From the NCBI GenBank assembly GCA_902557995.1, contig CACECL010000006.1, forward strand, positions 1 through 39,690: 39,690 nucleotides of DNA. Direction: 5' to 3'. A program made the translations under genes and the position numbers. This DNA comes from an uncultured Pelagibacteraceae bacterium (GTDB lineage: Bacteria > Pseudomonadota > Alphaproteobacteria > Pelagibacterales > Pelagibacteraceae). Below are positions 8,101 to 15,963 of the stretch, piece after piece; position 1 is the first letter of the stretch; each line of letters starts with the position of its first letter. The notes beneath the pieces were generated by a model. It was not told the DNA's origin, made no database searches, and saw nothing but the letters and a program-made list of their open reading frames with translations.

Positions 8101-9447
8101 ATGAGCACACAAAACAAAACAGCAATTCCAAATTCTTTAAATGAACACTGGATGCCATTTACATCTAATAAAGACTTTAAAGAGAACCCAAGATTAATTG
8201 TTGAAGCTAAGGGTGTGTATTTAAAAAACCATCAAGGTCAAACTCAGATTGATGCAAGCTCAGGATTGTTTTGCAATCCTTTAGGGCATGGTAGAGAAGA
8301 AATAATTGAAGCAATAACAAACCAATTAAAAACTCTGGATTATTGTCAACCTTTCCAACAAGGATTTGGTGGATCATTTGAATTAGCTACTAGAATTTCA
8401 AAACATACTCCAGGGAATTTAAATAGAATGTTTTATACTATTTGTGGATCAACAGCTGTTGAGACAGCAATTAAAATTGCAATCGCTTACCATAGAGCAA
8501 GAGGAGACAGTCAAAGATTTAGATTTGTTGGTAGAGAAAGAGGTTACCACGGAATGAATATTGGTGCGACTTCTGTTGGAGGTATGGTTAATAATGTAAA
8601 AACTTTTGCAAGTGTTTTAATGCCAGGCGTTGTGCATATGAGACATACACATTTACCAGAACATAAATTTGTAAGTGGCCAGCCAGAAACAGGTGTTGAG
8701 TTAGCTGAAGATTTAGAAAGAATTTGTATGAACTTTGGAGCTGAAAATATTGCAGCTTGTATCGTTGAACCTATTGCAGGATCAACAGGCACATTAGTTC
8801 CGCCAAAAGGTTATCTGCAAAGATTAAGAGAGATTTGTGATAAGTATGGAATACTTTTAATTTTTGATGAAGTAATAACTGGTTGGGGAAGAACTGGATC
8901 TCCGTTTGCATCACAAGAGTATGGTGTAACTCCAGACATGATGACAATGGCAAAAGCTACTACAAACGGAATTAGTCCAATGGGTGTTGTTGCATGTAAA
9001 GAAGATATTTATGATGCTATTGCAGAAAATGCTCCTAAAGGAACTATAGAATTATTTCATGGTTATACTTATTCAGGAATACCAATTTCTGTAGCTGCTG
9101 GATTAGCTGTACAGGATATTATTGAAAAGGATGATATTTTTAATAGAGCAAAAAATTTAGCACCTTATTTCCAAGAAGGTTTAATGTCTTTAAAAGATAT
9201 TGACGTAGTTGATAACATTAGAGGATATGGAATGATGGGTGGTATAGATATTGTTATGGACAAAAAACCAGGTGCAGCAGGATTTACTTGTTTCAAACAT
9301 TGCTATGAAGCCGGTGTAAATTTCAAAGCTACTGGTGATTGTTTAATCATTGCTCCAATGTTTATTTGTGAAAAGAAACATATAGATGAGATTATAGAAA
9401 AACTTCGAACTGGAATAACAAATTACGCAAAAAGTAAAAAGAATTAA
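8101..9447 (+). CDS. Class III aminotransferase, probably taurine/omega-amino acid:pyruvate
   Basis: 448 residues, normal for subgroup III PLP aminotransferases. LIFDEVITGWGRTG contains the cofactor-binding Asp, and MTMAKATTNG carries the Schiff-base lysine at Lys285; SGLFCNPLGHGRE and CGSTAVETAIKIA are further family segments. It would move the amino group of taurine (or beta-alanine, GABA and similar) to pyruvate, giving an aldehyde such as sulfoacetaldehyde plus alanine. Alanine dehydrogenase starts nine bases downstream, which supports pyruvate as the acceptor, and tauA lies divergently upstream, which supports taurine. Substrate assignment is by context. No sulfoacetaldehyde acetyltransferase gene is in the window. 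Confidence 0.87.
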   Translation: MSTQNKTAIPNSLNEHWMPFTSNKDFKENPRLIVEAKGVYLKNHQGQTQIDASSGLFCNPLGHGREEIIEAITNQLKTLDYCQPFQQGFGGSFELATRISKHTPGNLNRMFYTICGSTAVETAIKIAIAYHRARGDSQRFRFVGRERGYHGMNIGATSVGGMVNNVKTFASVLMPGVVHMRHTHLPEHKFVSGQPETGVELAEDLERICMNFGAENIAACIVEPIAGSTGTLVPPKGYLQRLREICDKYGILLIFDEVITGWGRTGSPFASQEYGVTPDMMTMAKATTNGISPMGVVACKEDIYDAIAENAPKGTIELFHGYTYSGIPISVAAGLAVQDIIEKDDIFNRAKNLAPYFQEGLMSLKDIDVVDNIRGYGMMGGIDIVMDKKPGAAGFTCFKHCYEAGVNFKATGDCLIIAPMFICEKKHIDEIIEKLRTGITNYAKSKKN

Positions 9448-9456
9448 TTTTCGTTT

Positions 9457-10575
9457 ATGAAAATTGGAGTTCCTAAAGAAATAAAACCTCAGGAAAATAG
9501 AATTGGTTTAACACCAGATAGCGTTAAAACTTTAGTTTCAGAAGGCCATGAAGTTTTAGTTGAAAACAATGGTGGGTTTGAAGCTGGTTTTGATAACGAT
9601 CAATATATAAAAGCTGGAGCTAAAATTGCTAATACTGCAGCTGATATTTTTAATGATGCAGAAATAATTGTTAAGGTTAAAGAACCTCAAAAAGTAGAAG
9701 TTAATATGATTAGAGAAAATCAAATCGTCTATACTTATCTTCATTTAGCTGCAGCAAAAGAACTAACTGAGGGATTAATAAAATCTAAAAGTATTAATAT
9801 AGCTTACGAAACAGTTACTGATGATAATGGAAGACTACCTTTACTTGCTCCTATGAGTGCTGTTGCAGGTAGAATGTCAGTACAAGCAGGTGCTCATTGT
9901 TTAGAGAAAAATCAAAGTGGTAGAGGTTTGTTATTAGGGGGTGCGCCAGGTGTAACAGGTGGAACAGTAGTTATTTTAGGTGGAGGAGTTGTTGGTGAAA
10001 ATGCTGCAGTGATTGCAACTGGTATGCAAGCTAAAGTTCACATTGTAGATAAATCGGAGGCTAGATTAAAACAACTTGTTGAAATGTTTGGAGATAAAAT
10101 TATTCCAGAACAAAGTGATAAAACTGATTTAGATAAATTAGTTGCTGAAGCAGATTTATTAGTTGGTGGAGTATTAATTCCAGGTGCAGAAGCTCCAAAA
10201 TTAATTACTAAAGAAATGATCAAGACTATGAAAAGGGGTTCTGTAATTGTTGATGTTGCCATAGATCAAGGAGGATGTGTGGAAACAAGCAAACCTACAA
10301 CACATGGTGATCCAACTTATATAGTTGATGATGTAGTTCATTATTGTGTAGCAAATATGCCCGGTGGTGTCCCACGGACATCAACATTGGCGTTAAATAA
10401 TGCAACTTTGCCTTTCTTAGTTAGGCTTGCAAATAAAGGTTATCAAAAAGCATTAAGTGAAGATAAAAACTTTTTAGCAGGTTTAAATGTTCACAAAGGT
10501 CAAGTAACTTACAAAGCAGTTGCTGATGTCTTTGGACATAATTTTGTAGAACCTGGAGAAGCTATTAAACATTAG
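9457..10575 (+). CDS. ald: Alanine dehydrogenase
   Basis: 372 residues, matching the family. The N-terminus MKIGVPKEIKPQENRIGLTP is diagnostic. The catalytic residues fall at the textbook positions Lys75 and His96 (VKVKEP and YTYLHLAAA). The NAD-binding loop is VVILGGGVVGENAA, and DQGGCVETSKPTTH is the conserved C-terminal segment. It oxidatively deaminates L-alanine to pyruvate and ammonium in the cytoplasm, regenerating the acceptor for the upstream aminotransferase. It sits in one operon with its neighbours (nine-base gap upstream, two-base gap downstream). Confidence 0.95.
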   Translation: MKIGVPKEIKPQENRIGLTPDSVKTLVSEGHEVLVENNGGFEAGFDNDQYIKAGAKIANTAADIFNDAEIIVKVKEPQKVEVNMIRENQIVYTYLHLAAAKELTEGLIKSKSINIAYETVTDDNGRLPLLAPMSAVAGRMSVQAGAHCLEKNQSGRGLLLGGAPGVTGGTVVILGGGVVGENAAVIATGMQAKVHIVDKSEARLKQLVEMFGDKIIPEQSDKTDLDKLVAEADLLVGGVLIPGAEAPKLITKEMIKTMKRGSVIVDVAIDQGGCVETSKPTTHGDPTYIVDDVVHYCVANMPGGVPRTSTLALNNATLPFLVRLANKGYQKALSEDKNFLAGLNVHKGQVTYKAVADVFGHNFVEPGEAIKH

Positions 10576-10577
10576 AA

Positions 10578-13022
10578 ATGGAAAAAAACTATCCTTCAAG
10601 CGCTAAGGTAGTTGTAATAGGAGGTGGCGTTGCTGGTACCTCTTGCGCTTATCATTTAGCTAAGTATGGATGGAAAGATGTAGTTTTATTAGAAAGAGAT
10701 CAATTAACCTCAGGTACAACTTGGCATGCTGCAGGATTAATAGGTCAATTAGGAGCTACTTCTACTATAACTAAATTAAGAAAATATTCTTTAGATCTTT
10801 ACAAAGAGCTAGAAAAAACAACAGGTTTATCAACTGGTCTTAAACAGAATGGAGCAATTACAGTAGCTTCTTCCAAAGAAAGAATGCAGGAATTATTAAG
10901 ACAGGCCACAACTGCACAACTTTCAAATGTTGAGGTAGAGGTTTTAAACAAAGAAAGAATAAAAGAATTATATCCAGTAGTAAAAAATGAGGATTTAGTT
11001 GGAGGTGTTTATATGCCAAAAGATGGTCAGGCAGACCCTGTTGGAGTTACCAATGTATTGGCTAAAGCAGCTAAAATGTTGGGTGTTCAAATATTTGAGA
11101 AATCACCAGTAAAAAAAATTTTAGTAAAAAATAAAAGAATATATGGTGTTGAAACTTCTAAAGGAAAAATTAATTGCGAATATGTAGTTTTAGCTACAGG
11201 AATGTGGTCTCGACAAATAGGAGAAGATATTGATGTTAGTGTTCCGCTATACCCTAATGAGCACTTCTATGTGATTACCGAACCAATGAAAGATCTTCCA
11301 AAAGATTTACCTGTTTTGAGAGATTATAATGCTTGTCTTTATTTAAAAGAAGATGCTGGAAAAATGTTAGTTGGAATTTTTGAACCTAATGCAAAACCTG
11401 CTTTTAAAGATAGTGGAAGAGTTCCTGATGATTTTTCGTTTGGAGAATTTCCTGATGATTTTGATCATTTTGAACCTTACCTTGAGAAATCTTTTCATAG
11501 ACTTCCAATGTTAGAAAATGCAGGTATAAGAAAGTTTTTTTCAGGTCCTGAATCATTCACACCTGATACACAGTATTTACTTGGGGAAACACCAGAAGTA
11601 AAAAACCTTTATACGTGTTGTGGTTTCAATAGTATTGGAATAGCAAGTTCTGGAGGAGCAGGAAGGGTAACAGCCGAATGGATGATTAATGGTCATATAA
11701 ATGAAGATTTATTTTCTCTAGATATAAAAAGATTTCAAAAGCTTCATTCATCCAAAAAATTTATTATGGATAGAGTTACTGAAACCTTAGGAGATTTATA
11801 TGGTATGCATTGGCCGTATAAACAACATGCAACTTCAAGAAATGAAAAATTATTACCTTATCACGAAGAATTGAAAAATGCTGGTGCATGTTTTGGTGTA
11901 GCAGGAGGGTTTGAAAGACCTATGTGGTATTCCTTAAATGGGGAAAAACCAGAATATGAATATAGTTTTAACTATCAAAATTGGTATCCATCAGCAAAAT
12001 ATGAAACCATAAATGCTAGAAAAAATGTCGGACTTTTTGATTTTTCAACTTTTTCTAAATTTGATTTAAAAGGTGAAAAAGTTCATAGCGATTTACAAAA
12101 AATTTGTACAGCAAACATTAAAAATGTAGTTGGCAAATCTACCTATACACACATGCTAAATGAGGACGGTGGTATTGAAACAGATGTAACAGTTGTCTGT
12201 ATTGATAAAAATTATTTTAGAATAGTTAGTTCAGCAGCAACTAGAGAAAGAGATAAATTTCATATTTTAAAATATTTATCTGAAGGTATTAAATTTATTG
12301 ATGTTACAGAGGAGATTTGTTGTCTTGGTTTATTTGGTCCTAAAAGTAGAGACATGATTCAAAAGATTAGTGATGATGATTATTCACCAGAAAATTTCCA
12401 GTTTGGATCAGGAAAAAATGTATTGATTGAGAATATAAAGGTTTGGGCACAAAGAATATCTTATGTGGGTGAACTTGGCTTTGAATTATATGTAAAAAAA
12501 AACGATGCTTTGAATTTATACAAAATTTTAACTATTGAGGGTAAAAATTTTAACCTATCTCATTGCGGTATGCATGCAATGGATATAATGAGAATGGAAA
12601 GTGGTTTTTTACATTGGGGCTATGATATTTCACCAGAAGAAAATCAGTATCAAGCAGGTTTAAATTTTACCATTAGTTATAAAAAAAATATTAATTTTAT
12701 AGGTAAAGAAGCATTGTTAAAAATTAAAGATAAACCTTTGGTAAAGACAATAATGATGTTTACATTAAAAGAAAGTAAACCAGGTCAACCTTTGTTGTTA
12801 CATGAAGAGCCTATTTATTTAGATGATAAAATCATTGGAAGAACAACTTCAGGAAATTATTCGTTCTGCTTTGATAAAAATTTATCATTTGGTTATGTTA
12901 ATTCAGGAAATACAATTGAAACACTTAGAGATAAAAATTTGTTTATAGAAGTTGAGAAGATAAAATACCCGGTCGAAATTCTTTCAAAACCTTTAAATAC
13001 TAAAGATTTTAGACGAACTTAG
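10578..13022 (+). CDS. Dimethylglycine/sarcosine dehydrogenase-like flavoprotein (DAO-GcvT fusion)
   Basis: 814 residues, the typical length of the DMGDH/SARDH family. The N-terminal FAD domain has VVIGGGVAGTSCAYHL at 12-27 and TSGTTWHAAGL at 44-54, where His50 matches the residue that carries covalent FAD in dimethylglycine dehydrogenase. From about residue 430 a GcvT-like folate domain follows (RKNVGLFDFSTFSKFDLKG; HCGMHAMDIMRMESG). The family oxidatively removes N-methyl groups and can pass the one-carbon unit to tetrahydrofolate. It is third in the aminotransferase-ald operon, so an N-methylated amino-sulfonate is an attractive substrate, but dimethylglycine or sarcosine is equally possible from sequence. 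Confidence 0.88.
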   Translation: MEKNYPSSAKVVVIGGGVAGTSCAYHLAKYGWKDVVLLERDQLTSGTTWHAAGLIGQLGATSTITKLRKYSLDLYKELEKTTGLSTGLKQNGAITVASSKERMQELLRQATTAQLSNVEVEVLNKERIKELYPVVKNEDLVGGVYMPKDGQADPVGVTNVLAKAAKMLGVQIFEKSPVKKILVKNKRIYGVETSKGKINCEYVVLATGMWSRQIGEDIDVSVPLYPNEHFYVITEPMKDLPKDLPVLRDYNACLYLKEDAGKMLVGIFEPNAKPAFKDSGRVPDDFSFGEFPDDFDHFEPYLEKSFHRLPMLENAGIRKFFSGPESFTPDTQYLLGETPEVKNLYTCCGFNSIGIASSGGAGRVTAEWMINGHINEDLFSLDIKRFQKLHSSKKFIMDRVTETLGDLYGMHWPYKQHATSRNEKLLPYHEELKNAGACFGVAGGFERPMWYSLNGEKPEYEYSFNYQNWYPSAKYETINARKNVGLFDFSTFSKFDLKGEKVHSDLQKICTANIKNVVGKSTYTHMLNEDGGIETDVTVVCIDKNYFRIVSSAATRERDKFHILKYLSEGIKFIDVTEEICCLGLFGPKSRDMIQKISDDDYSPENFQFGSGKNVLIENIKVWAQRISYVGELGFELYVKKNDALNLYKILTIEGKNFNLSHCGMHAMDIMRMESGFLHWGYDISPEENQYQAGLNFTISYKKNINFIGKEALLKIKDKPLVKTIMMFTLKESKPGQPLLLHEEPIYLDDKIIGRTTSGNYSFCFDKNLSFGYVNSGNTIETLRDKNLFIEVEKIKYPVEILSKPLNTKDFRRT

Positions 13023-13071
13023 TTTTCTCTAATTTTATTGTATTTATACTTATTACCTGTTTAAATTGGGC

Positions 13072-13281
13072 GTGAATAAAAACGATCAAGATACATCATT
13101 ATTTAATACCGATAGTGCACCAAATAAAAATTTAGATGCAGATAAGATTAAAACTACTAATATAAATATTCTACTAAATAGAGTTCGATTAAATCAAAAA
13201 AGAACTTTAAAAAAAAGAATTGTTTTTTCAGTTATTTTAGCTGGTTTAGTTAGCTCATTAGCTATTTATTTTATTATTTAG
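13072..13281 (+). CDS. Small protein with a C-terminal membrane helix
   Basis: About 69 residues from the GTG at 13072; an in-frame TTG at 13066 is an alternative start and neither has a clear SD. The N-terminal half is polar and rich in Asn/Asp; then come NINILLNRVRLNQKRTLKKR and a terminal helix (IVFSVILAGLVSSLAIYFII). The arrangement matches the 65-residue protein at 2962-3159, including an N-x(3)-L-x(2)-R motif, a basic run ending in KR and the tail helix. No family is recognised. It lies between the flavoprotein gene and the tRNA. Confidence 0.55.
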   Translation: MNKNDQDTSLFNTDSAPNKNLDADKIKTTNINILLNRVRLNQKRTLKKRIVFSVILAGLVSSLAIYFII

Positions 13282-13307
13282 TTTAGAATTTGATTTAAAA
13301 AAGTTTA

Positions 13308-13335
13308 TTGAAACAATAAAGATTTATATTATAAA
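13308..13335 (+). promoter_or_regulatory. Promoter of the CAU tRNA
   Basis: TTGAAA (13308-13313) and TATAAA (13330-13335) are separated by 16 bases, and the -10 box ends 14 bases before the mature tRNA. It probably also drives the downstream phosphoribosyltransferase gene. Confidence 0.6.
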
Positions 13336-13349
13336 CCATTATCAATAAA

Positions 13350-13426
13350 GGCGGGGTAGCTCAGTTGGTTAGAGCGCGGGACTCATAAGCCCGAGGTCAG
13401 TGGTTCGATCCCACTTCCCGCTACCA
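13350..13426 (+). tRNA. tRNA with CAU anticodon (elongator Met most likely; Ile2 not excluded)
   Basis: A complete 77-base cloverleaf with encoded CCA. U8-A9 follow the acceptor strand; the D arm is GCTC/GAGC; the anticodon loop is CTCATAA; the T arm AGTGG-TTCGATC-CCACT pairs perfectly. It lacks the D-loop and anticodon-stem features of initiator tRNA. Oddities: acceptor pairs 1-72 and 7-66 are G-U, and the top of the anticodon stem (31-39) is an A-G mismatch. A lysidine-modified tRNA-Ile2 also has CAU and cannot be excluded by eye. Confidence 0.9.
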
Positions 13427-13432
13427 AAAATT

Positions 13433-13951
13433 ATGAAAGATATTTATGTAACTTGGGAAGATTATCATAAAAAGATAGAGCAATTAGCTAAAAAAATTCA
13501 TGATGATAATTTAAAATTTAATCAAATTATTTGTATTGCAAAAGGTGGATTGAGAGTAGGAGATGTTTTTAGCAGACTTTTTAACATTCCTTTAGCCATC
13601 TTATCTGTTGAATCTTACCATGGTGATAGTGATAATATTAAAAATCAACAAGGACAGTTTACTTTTTCAAGAGATCTAGCAAAAACTACTCCTAATTTGG
13701 GTTCACATGTTTTATTGGTTGATGATTTAGCGGATTCAGGGAAAACTTTAATAAAAAGTATTAAATGGTTAGAGCATTTTTATGGTTTTTATTTTGACGA
13801 AAAAATTAAAACCGCAGTTATATGGCATAAATCAACCTCAAAATTTAAACCTGATTACTCTGTAGATTACTTAAAAGATTCTCCTTGGATACATATGCCC
13901 TTTGAGAAATATGAGACTACAAATATAAAAGATTTTAAGTTTGAAAAATAA
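13433..13951 (+). CDS. Purine phosphoribosyltransferase (Gpt-like)
   Basis: 172 residues from the ATG at 13433; a longer upstream reading would run into the tRNA and is rejected. The PRPP-binding loop VLLVDDLADSGKTL is at about 93-106, and IICIAKGGLRVGDVFSRLF fits the N-terminal part of xanthine/hypoxanthine-guanine phosphoribosyltransferases. It would salvage xanthine, guanine or hypoxanthine to the nucleotide in the cytoplasm. There is no SD: the ATG is six bases after the tRNA CCA end. It converges with guaC, another purine-nucleotide gene, with one base between the stops. Base preference is not certain. Confidence 0.85.
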   Translation: MKDIYVTWEDYHKKIEQLAKKIHDDNLKFNQIICIAKGGLRVGDVFSRLFNIPLAILSVESYHGDSDNIKNQQGQFTFSRDLAKTTPNLGSHVLLVDDLADSGKTLIKSIKWLEHFYGFYFDEKIKTAVIWHKSTSKFKPDYSVDYLKDSPWIHMPFEKYETTNIKDFKFEK

Positions 13952-13952
13952 A

Positions 13953-14987
13953 TTATTTAATCAAACTATCATTAAACTGATTAGATACTCTAACGAAAGT
14001 TGTGCATTTACTTAATTGTTTTAGTGAGGGTGCGCCAACATAAGTACAACTACTTCTTACACCACCAAGAATATTTAAAATAGTATCGTTTATTTTACCT
14101 CTATATTTTACTCTTACTTTTCTTCCTTCACTACTTCGATAATCTGATAGTCCACCATAGTGTTTTTTATTAGCAACTTCAGAACTAGATCCATAAAACT
14201 CTATATACTTTTCTCCATTAACTTTAACAATTTTACCATTTCCTTCATCATGTCCAGCTAACATACCGCCGAGCATTACAAAATCTGCCCCTCCTCCAAA
14301 ACCTTTTGCAACATCACCAGGACATGTGCATCCACCATCTGCTATTACATGTGCACCAAGACCATGAGCCGCATCAGCACATTCGATTACTGCACTTAAT
14401 TGAGGATAACCAACTCCAGTTTGAATTCTTGTTGTACAAACACTTCCAGGTCCAATACCAACTTTAACTATATCTGCTCCACTTAGAACTAATTCTTGTG
14501 TCATATCTGCTGTTACTACATTACCAGCAATAATTGTTTTAGTTGGGTATTTATCTCTTACAGATTTAATAAAATTAGTGAAATGCTCTGTGTATCCATT
14601 TGCAACATCAATACAAATAAATTTAAAAAAACTAAATTCTTTTAATACCTTGTCTAAATTTTGAAAATCTTCTTTTTTAATACCAACACTTAGTGCGATA
14701 TTAGGATAGATTTTTTTAATATTTTTATTTTGTTTGATTTTTTTAACATCATGTTGTTTTGTTAAAGAAGTAATCATTCCATATTCGTTTAATTTTTCAG
14801 CAACATTTAGTTCTCCAACTCCATCCATATTTGCTGCCATAATAGGAATACCTGACCACTCGTTTTTACTGTATTTAAATCTATAGGTTCTCAAAAGATT
14901 TACATCTTTACGACTTTTGAGAGTACTTCTTTTTGGTCTAAACAATACATCTGAATAATCTAACTTTAATTCTTCTTCAATTCTCAT
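13953..14987 (-). CDS. guaC: GMP reductase
   Basis: 344 residues of the IMPDH/GMPR barrel without a CBS insert. GIGPGSVCTTR is the active-site loop with catalytic Cys184; IIAGNVVTADMTQELVLSGAD and HVIADGGCTCPGDVAKGFGG (substrate-phosphate site) follow the GuaC pattern, as does MLGGMLAGHDE. It converts GMP to IMP and ammonium with NADPH, linking guanine to adenine nucleotide pools. It converges with the phosphoribosyltransferase gene. A perfect 20-bp palindrome lies 25 bases upstream of the ATG. Confidence 0.93.
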   Translation of the reverse strand: MRIEEELKLDYSDVLFRPKRSTLKSRKDVNLLRTYRFKYSKNEWSGIPIMAANMDGVGELNVAEKLNEYGMITSLTKQHDVKKIKQNKNIKKIYPNIALSVGIKKEDFQNLDKVLKEFSFFKFICIDVANGYTEHFTNFIKSVRDKYPTKTIIAGNVVTADMTQELVLSGADIVKVGIGPGSVCTTRIQTGVGYPQLSAVIECADAAHGLGAHVIADGGCTCPGDVAKGFGGGADFVMLGGMLAGHDEGNGKIVKVNGEKYIEFYGSSSEVANKKHYGGLSDYRSSEGRKVRVKYRGKINDTILNILGGVRSSCTYVGAPSLKQLSKCTTFVRVSNQFNDSLIK

Positions 14988-15011
14988 AACCTAAAATTAT
15001 CTTTGATTATC

Positions 15012-15031
15012 AATAATTCAATTGAATTATT
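15012..15031. promoter_or_regulatory. Perfect 20-bp palindrome upstream of guaC (operator candidate)
   Basis: AATAATTCAATTGAATTATT is identical to its reverse complement over all 20 bases and sits 25-44 bases before the guaC ATG, where a repressor or activator dimer would overlap a promoter. It has no room for a normal RNA loop, so DNA binding is more likely than a hairpin role. It is AT-only apart from one C and one G, so chance cannot be dismissed. Confidence 0.45.
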
Positions 15032-15050
15032 ACTTGTGGATAAGTATTAA

Positions 15051-15139
15051 AGGAAAAATAAAAGCAGCACAAACCAACCATTATTTAATGGTTTAGAAGC
15101 TATCCTGGTTAAAGTATTAGTAAAACTAAAGCCAGTGCT
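15051..15139 (-). ncRNA. Candidate structured RNA or terminator between the rfb-side operon and guaC
   Basis: AGCAC (15066-15070) pairs with GTGCT (15135-15139) and encloses two hairpins: AACCATT/AATGGTT (15076-15082, 15087-15093, four-base loop) and TGGTT/AGCCA with an inner TTAGT/ACTAA (15106-15134). This forms a three-way junction of 74 bases. On the minus strand the outer stem is followed by a T-rich tract (CTTTTATTTTTCC), so it could end the upstream operon or act as a guaC leader. It matches no RNA family I know. All pairings are by eye. Confidence 0.35.
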
Positions 15140-15158
15140 AATCTAAATTAAACATTAT

Positions 15159-15959
15159 TTATTTGAAATATTTTTTCAACTTAAAAGCATTTAAAATAAA
15201 AACAGGATACGTAAAATTAGTTTTCAATTTAAAAAAAGTTTTCAACTTATAAAGGATAGTTCTTTTATTAAGAAAATTTCTGTATTCAATTGGTTTAATA
15301 TTTTTTTTATTATTTTCAATAAAACTATTTTTTTTACACAATTTTCTATTTATGTCGAAACTTACAATACTTTCAAAAAAATCAATCTTATAAATATATT
15401 TCTTAAGAGAAAATTGGAAAGATTTTAATCCTGGAAATCGAGAATTTATATCCTCAATAATTTTTTTTGAATAATTAATAAAAGAATATTTGCTTGGATT
15501 ATACCAATTATATTTAATAAAGCTGGTATGTACATCTTCAACTACCATTTTACCCCCATCTTTGATCATTGGAATACATTGGTTTGTGGTGATAATTTGT
15601 TGATAGTTTGTATGCCCCCCATCATCAAGAACAATATCTACTTTTCCAATTTTTTTAAAAAAATTTTTCCAAAATTTATCACTACTTTGGTCACCAATAA
15701 AAATTTCAAAGCCGTACTTTTCAAATCTTTTTGATTCAGGATTTAAATCAATTCCGATTATTCTTGCTTTTTTTCCAAAATAATCTCTCCACATGAATAA
15801 AGATCCACCTGAAAAAATTCCAATCTCAACAAAAATTATTTTTTGGTTCCTATATTTTTTGAAAAGCTCATCGTAAATATTAAAATAATTAATACATTTT
15901 ATACAACTATACTTACTTTTTAAAAATGATTTGTAAGATTTTGTTTTTTTGAAACTCAT
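15159..15959 (-). CDS. Class I SAM-dependent methyltransferase (surface polysaccharide type)
   Basis: 266 residues from the ATG at 15959, chosen because it starts four bases after the rfbC stop; an upstream start at 15986 would overlap rfbC by 23 bases. Motif I is IIFVEIGIFSGGSLFMW, followed by IIGIDLNP and VDIVLDDGGHTNYQ, as in Methyltransf_24 / cephalosporin-hydroxylase-like sugar methyltransferases. It is last in the rfbB-A-C operon, so methylation of a surface sugar is likely; the acceptor is unknown. The C-terminus NAFKLKKYFK resembles the end of the small remnant ORF at 18409-18531. The lysine-rich C-terminal third is not recognised. Confidence 0.75.
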   Translation of the reverse strand: MSFKKTKSYKSFLKSKYSCIKCINYFNIYDELFKKYRNQKIIFVEIGIFSGGSLFMWRDYFGKKARIIGIDLNPESKRFEKYGFEIFIGDQSSDKFWKNFFKKIGKVDIVLDDGGHTNYQQIITTNQCIPMIKDGGKMVVEDVHTSFIKYNWYNPSKYSFINYSKKIIEDINSRFPGLKSFQFSLKKYIYKIDFFESIVSFDINRKLCKKNSFIENNKKNIKPIEYRNFLNKRTILYKLKTFFKLKTNFTYPVFILNAFKLKKYFK

Positions 15960-15963
15960 AATT

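Noticed and set aside
13400..13951. Phosphoribosyltransferase start inside the tRNA
   Set aside because: The long reading begins in the tRNA T arm. The ATG at 13433 gives a normal family N-terminus, so the longer ORF is an artefact.
15066..15139. A tRNA-sized cloverleaf
   Set aside because: Although 74 bases long with three helices, it has no T-loop, no D-arm consensus and no CCA end, so it is not a tRNA. It was kept only as a candidate structured RNA.
14988..15158. A purine riboswitch upstream of guaC
   Set aside because: None of the conserved core of known purine riboswitch classes was seen, and the pairings do not match the two-loop kissing architecture.
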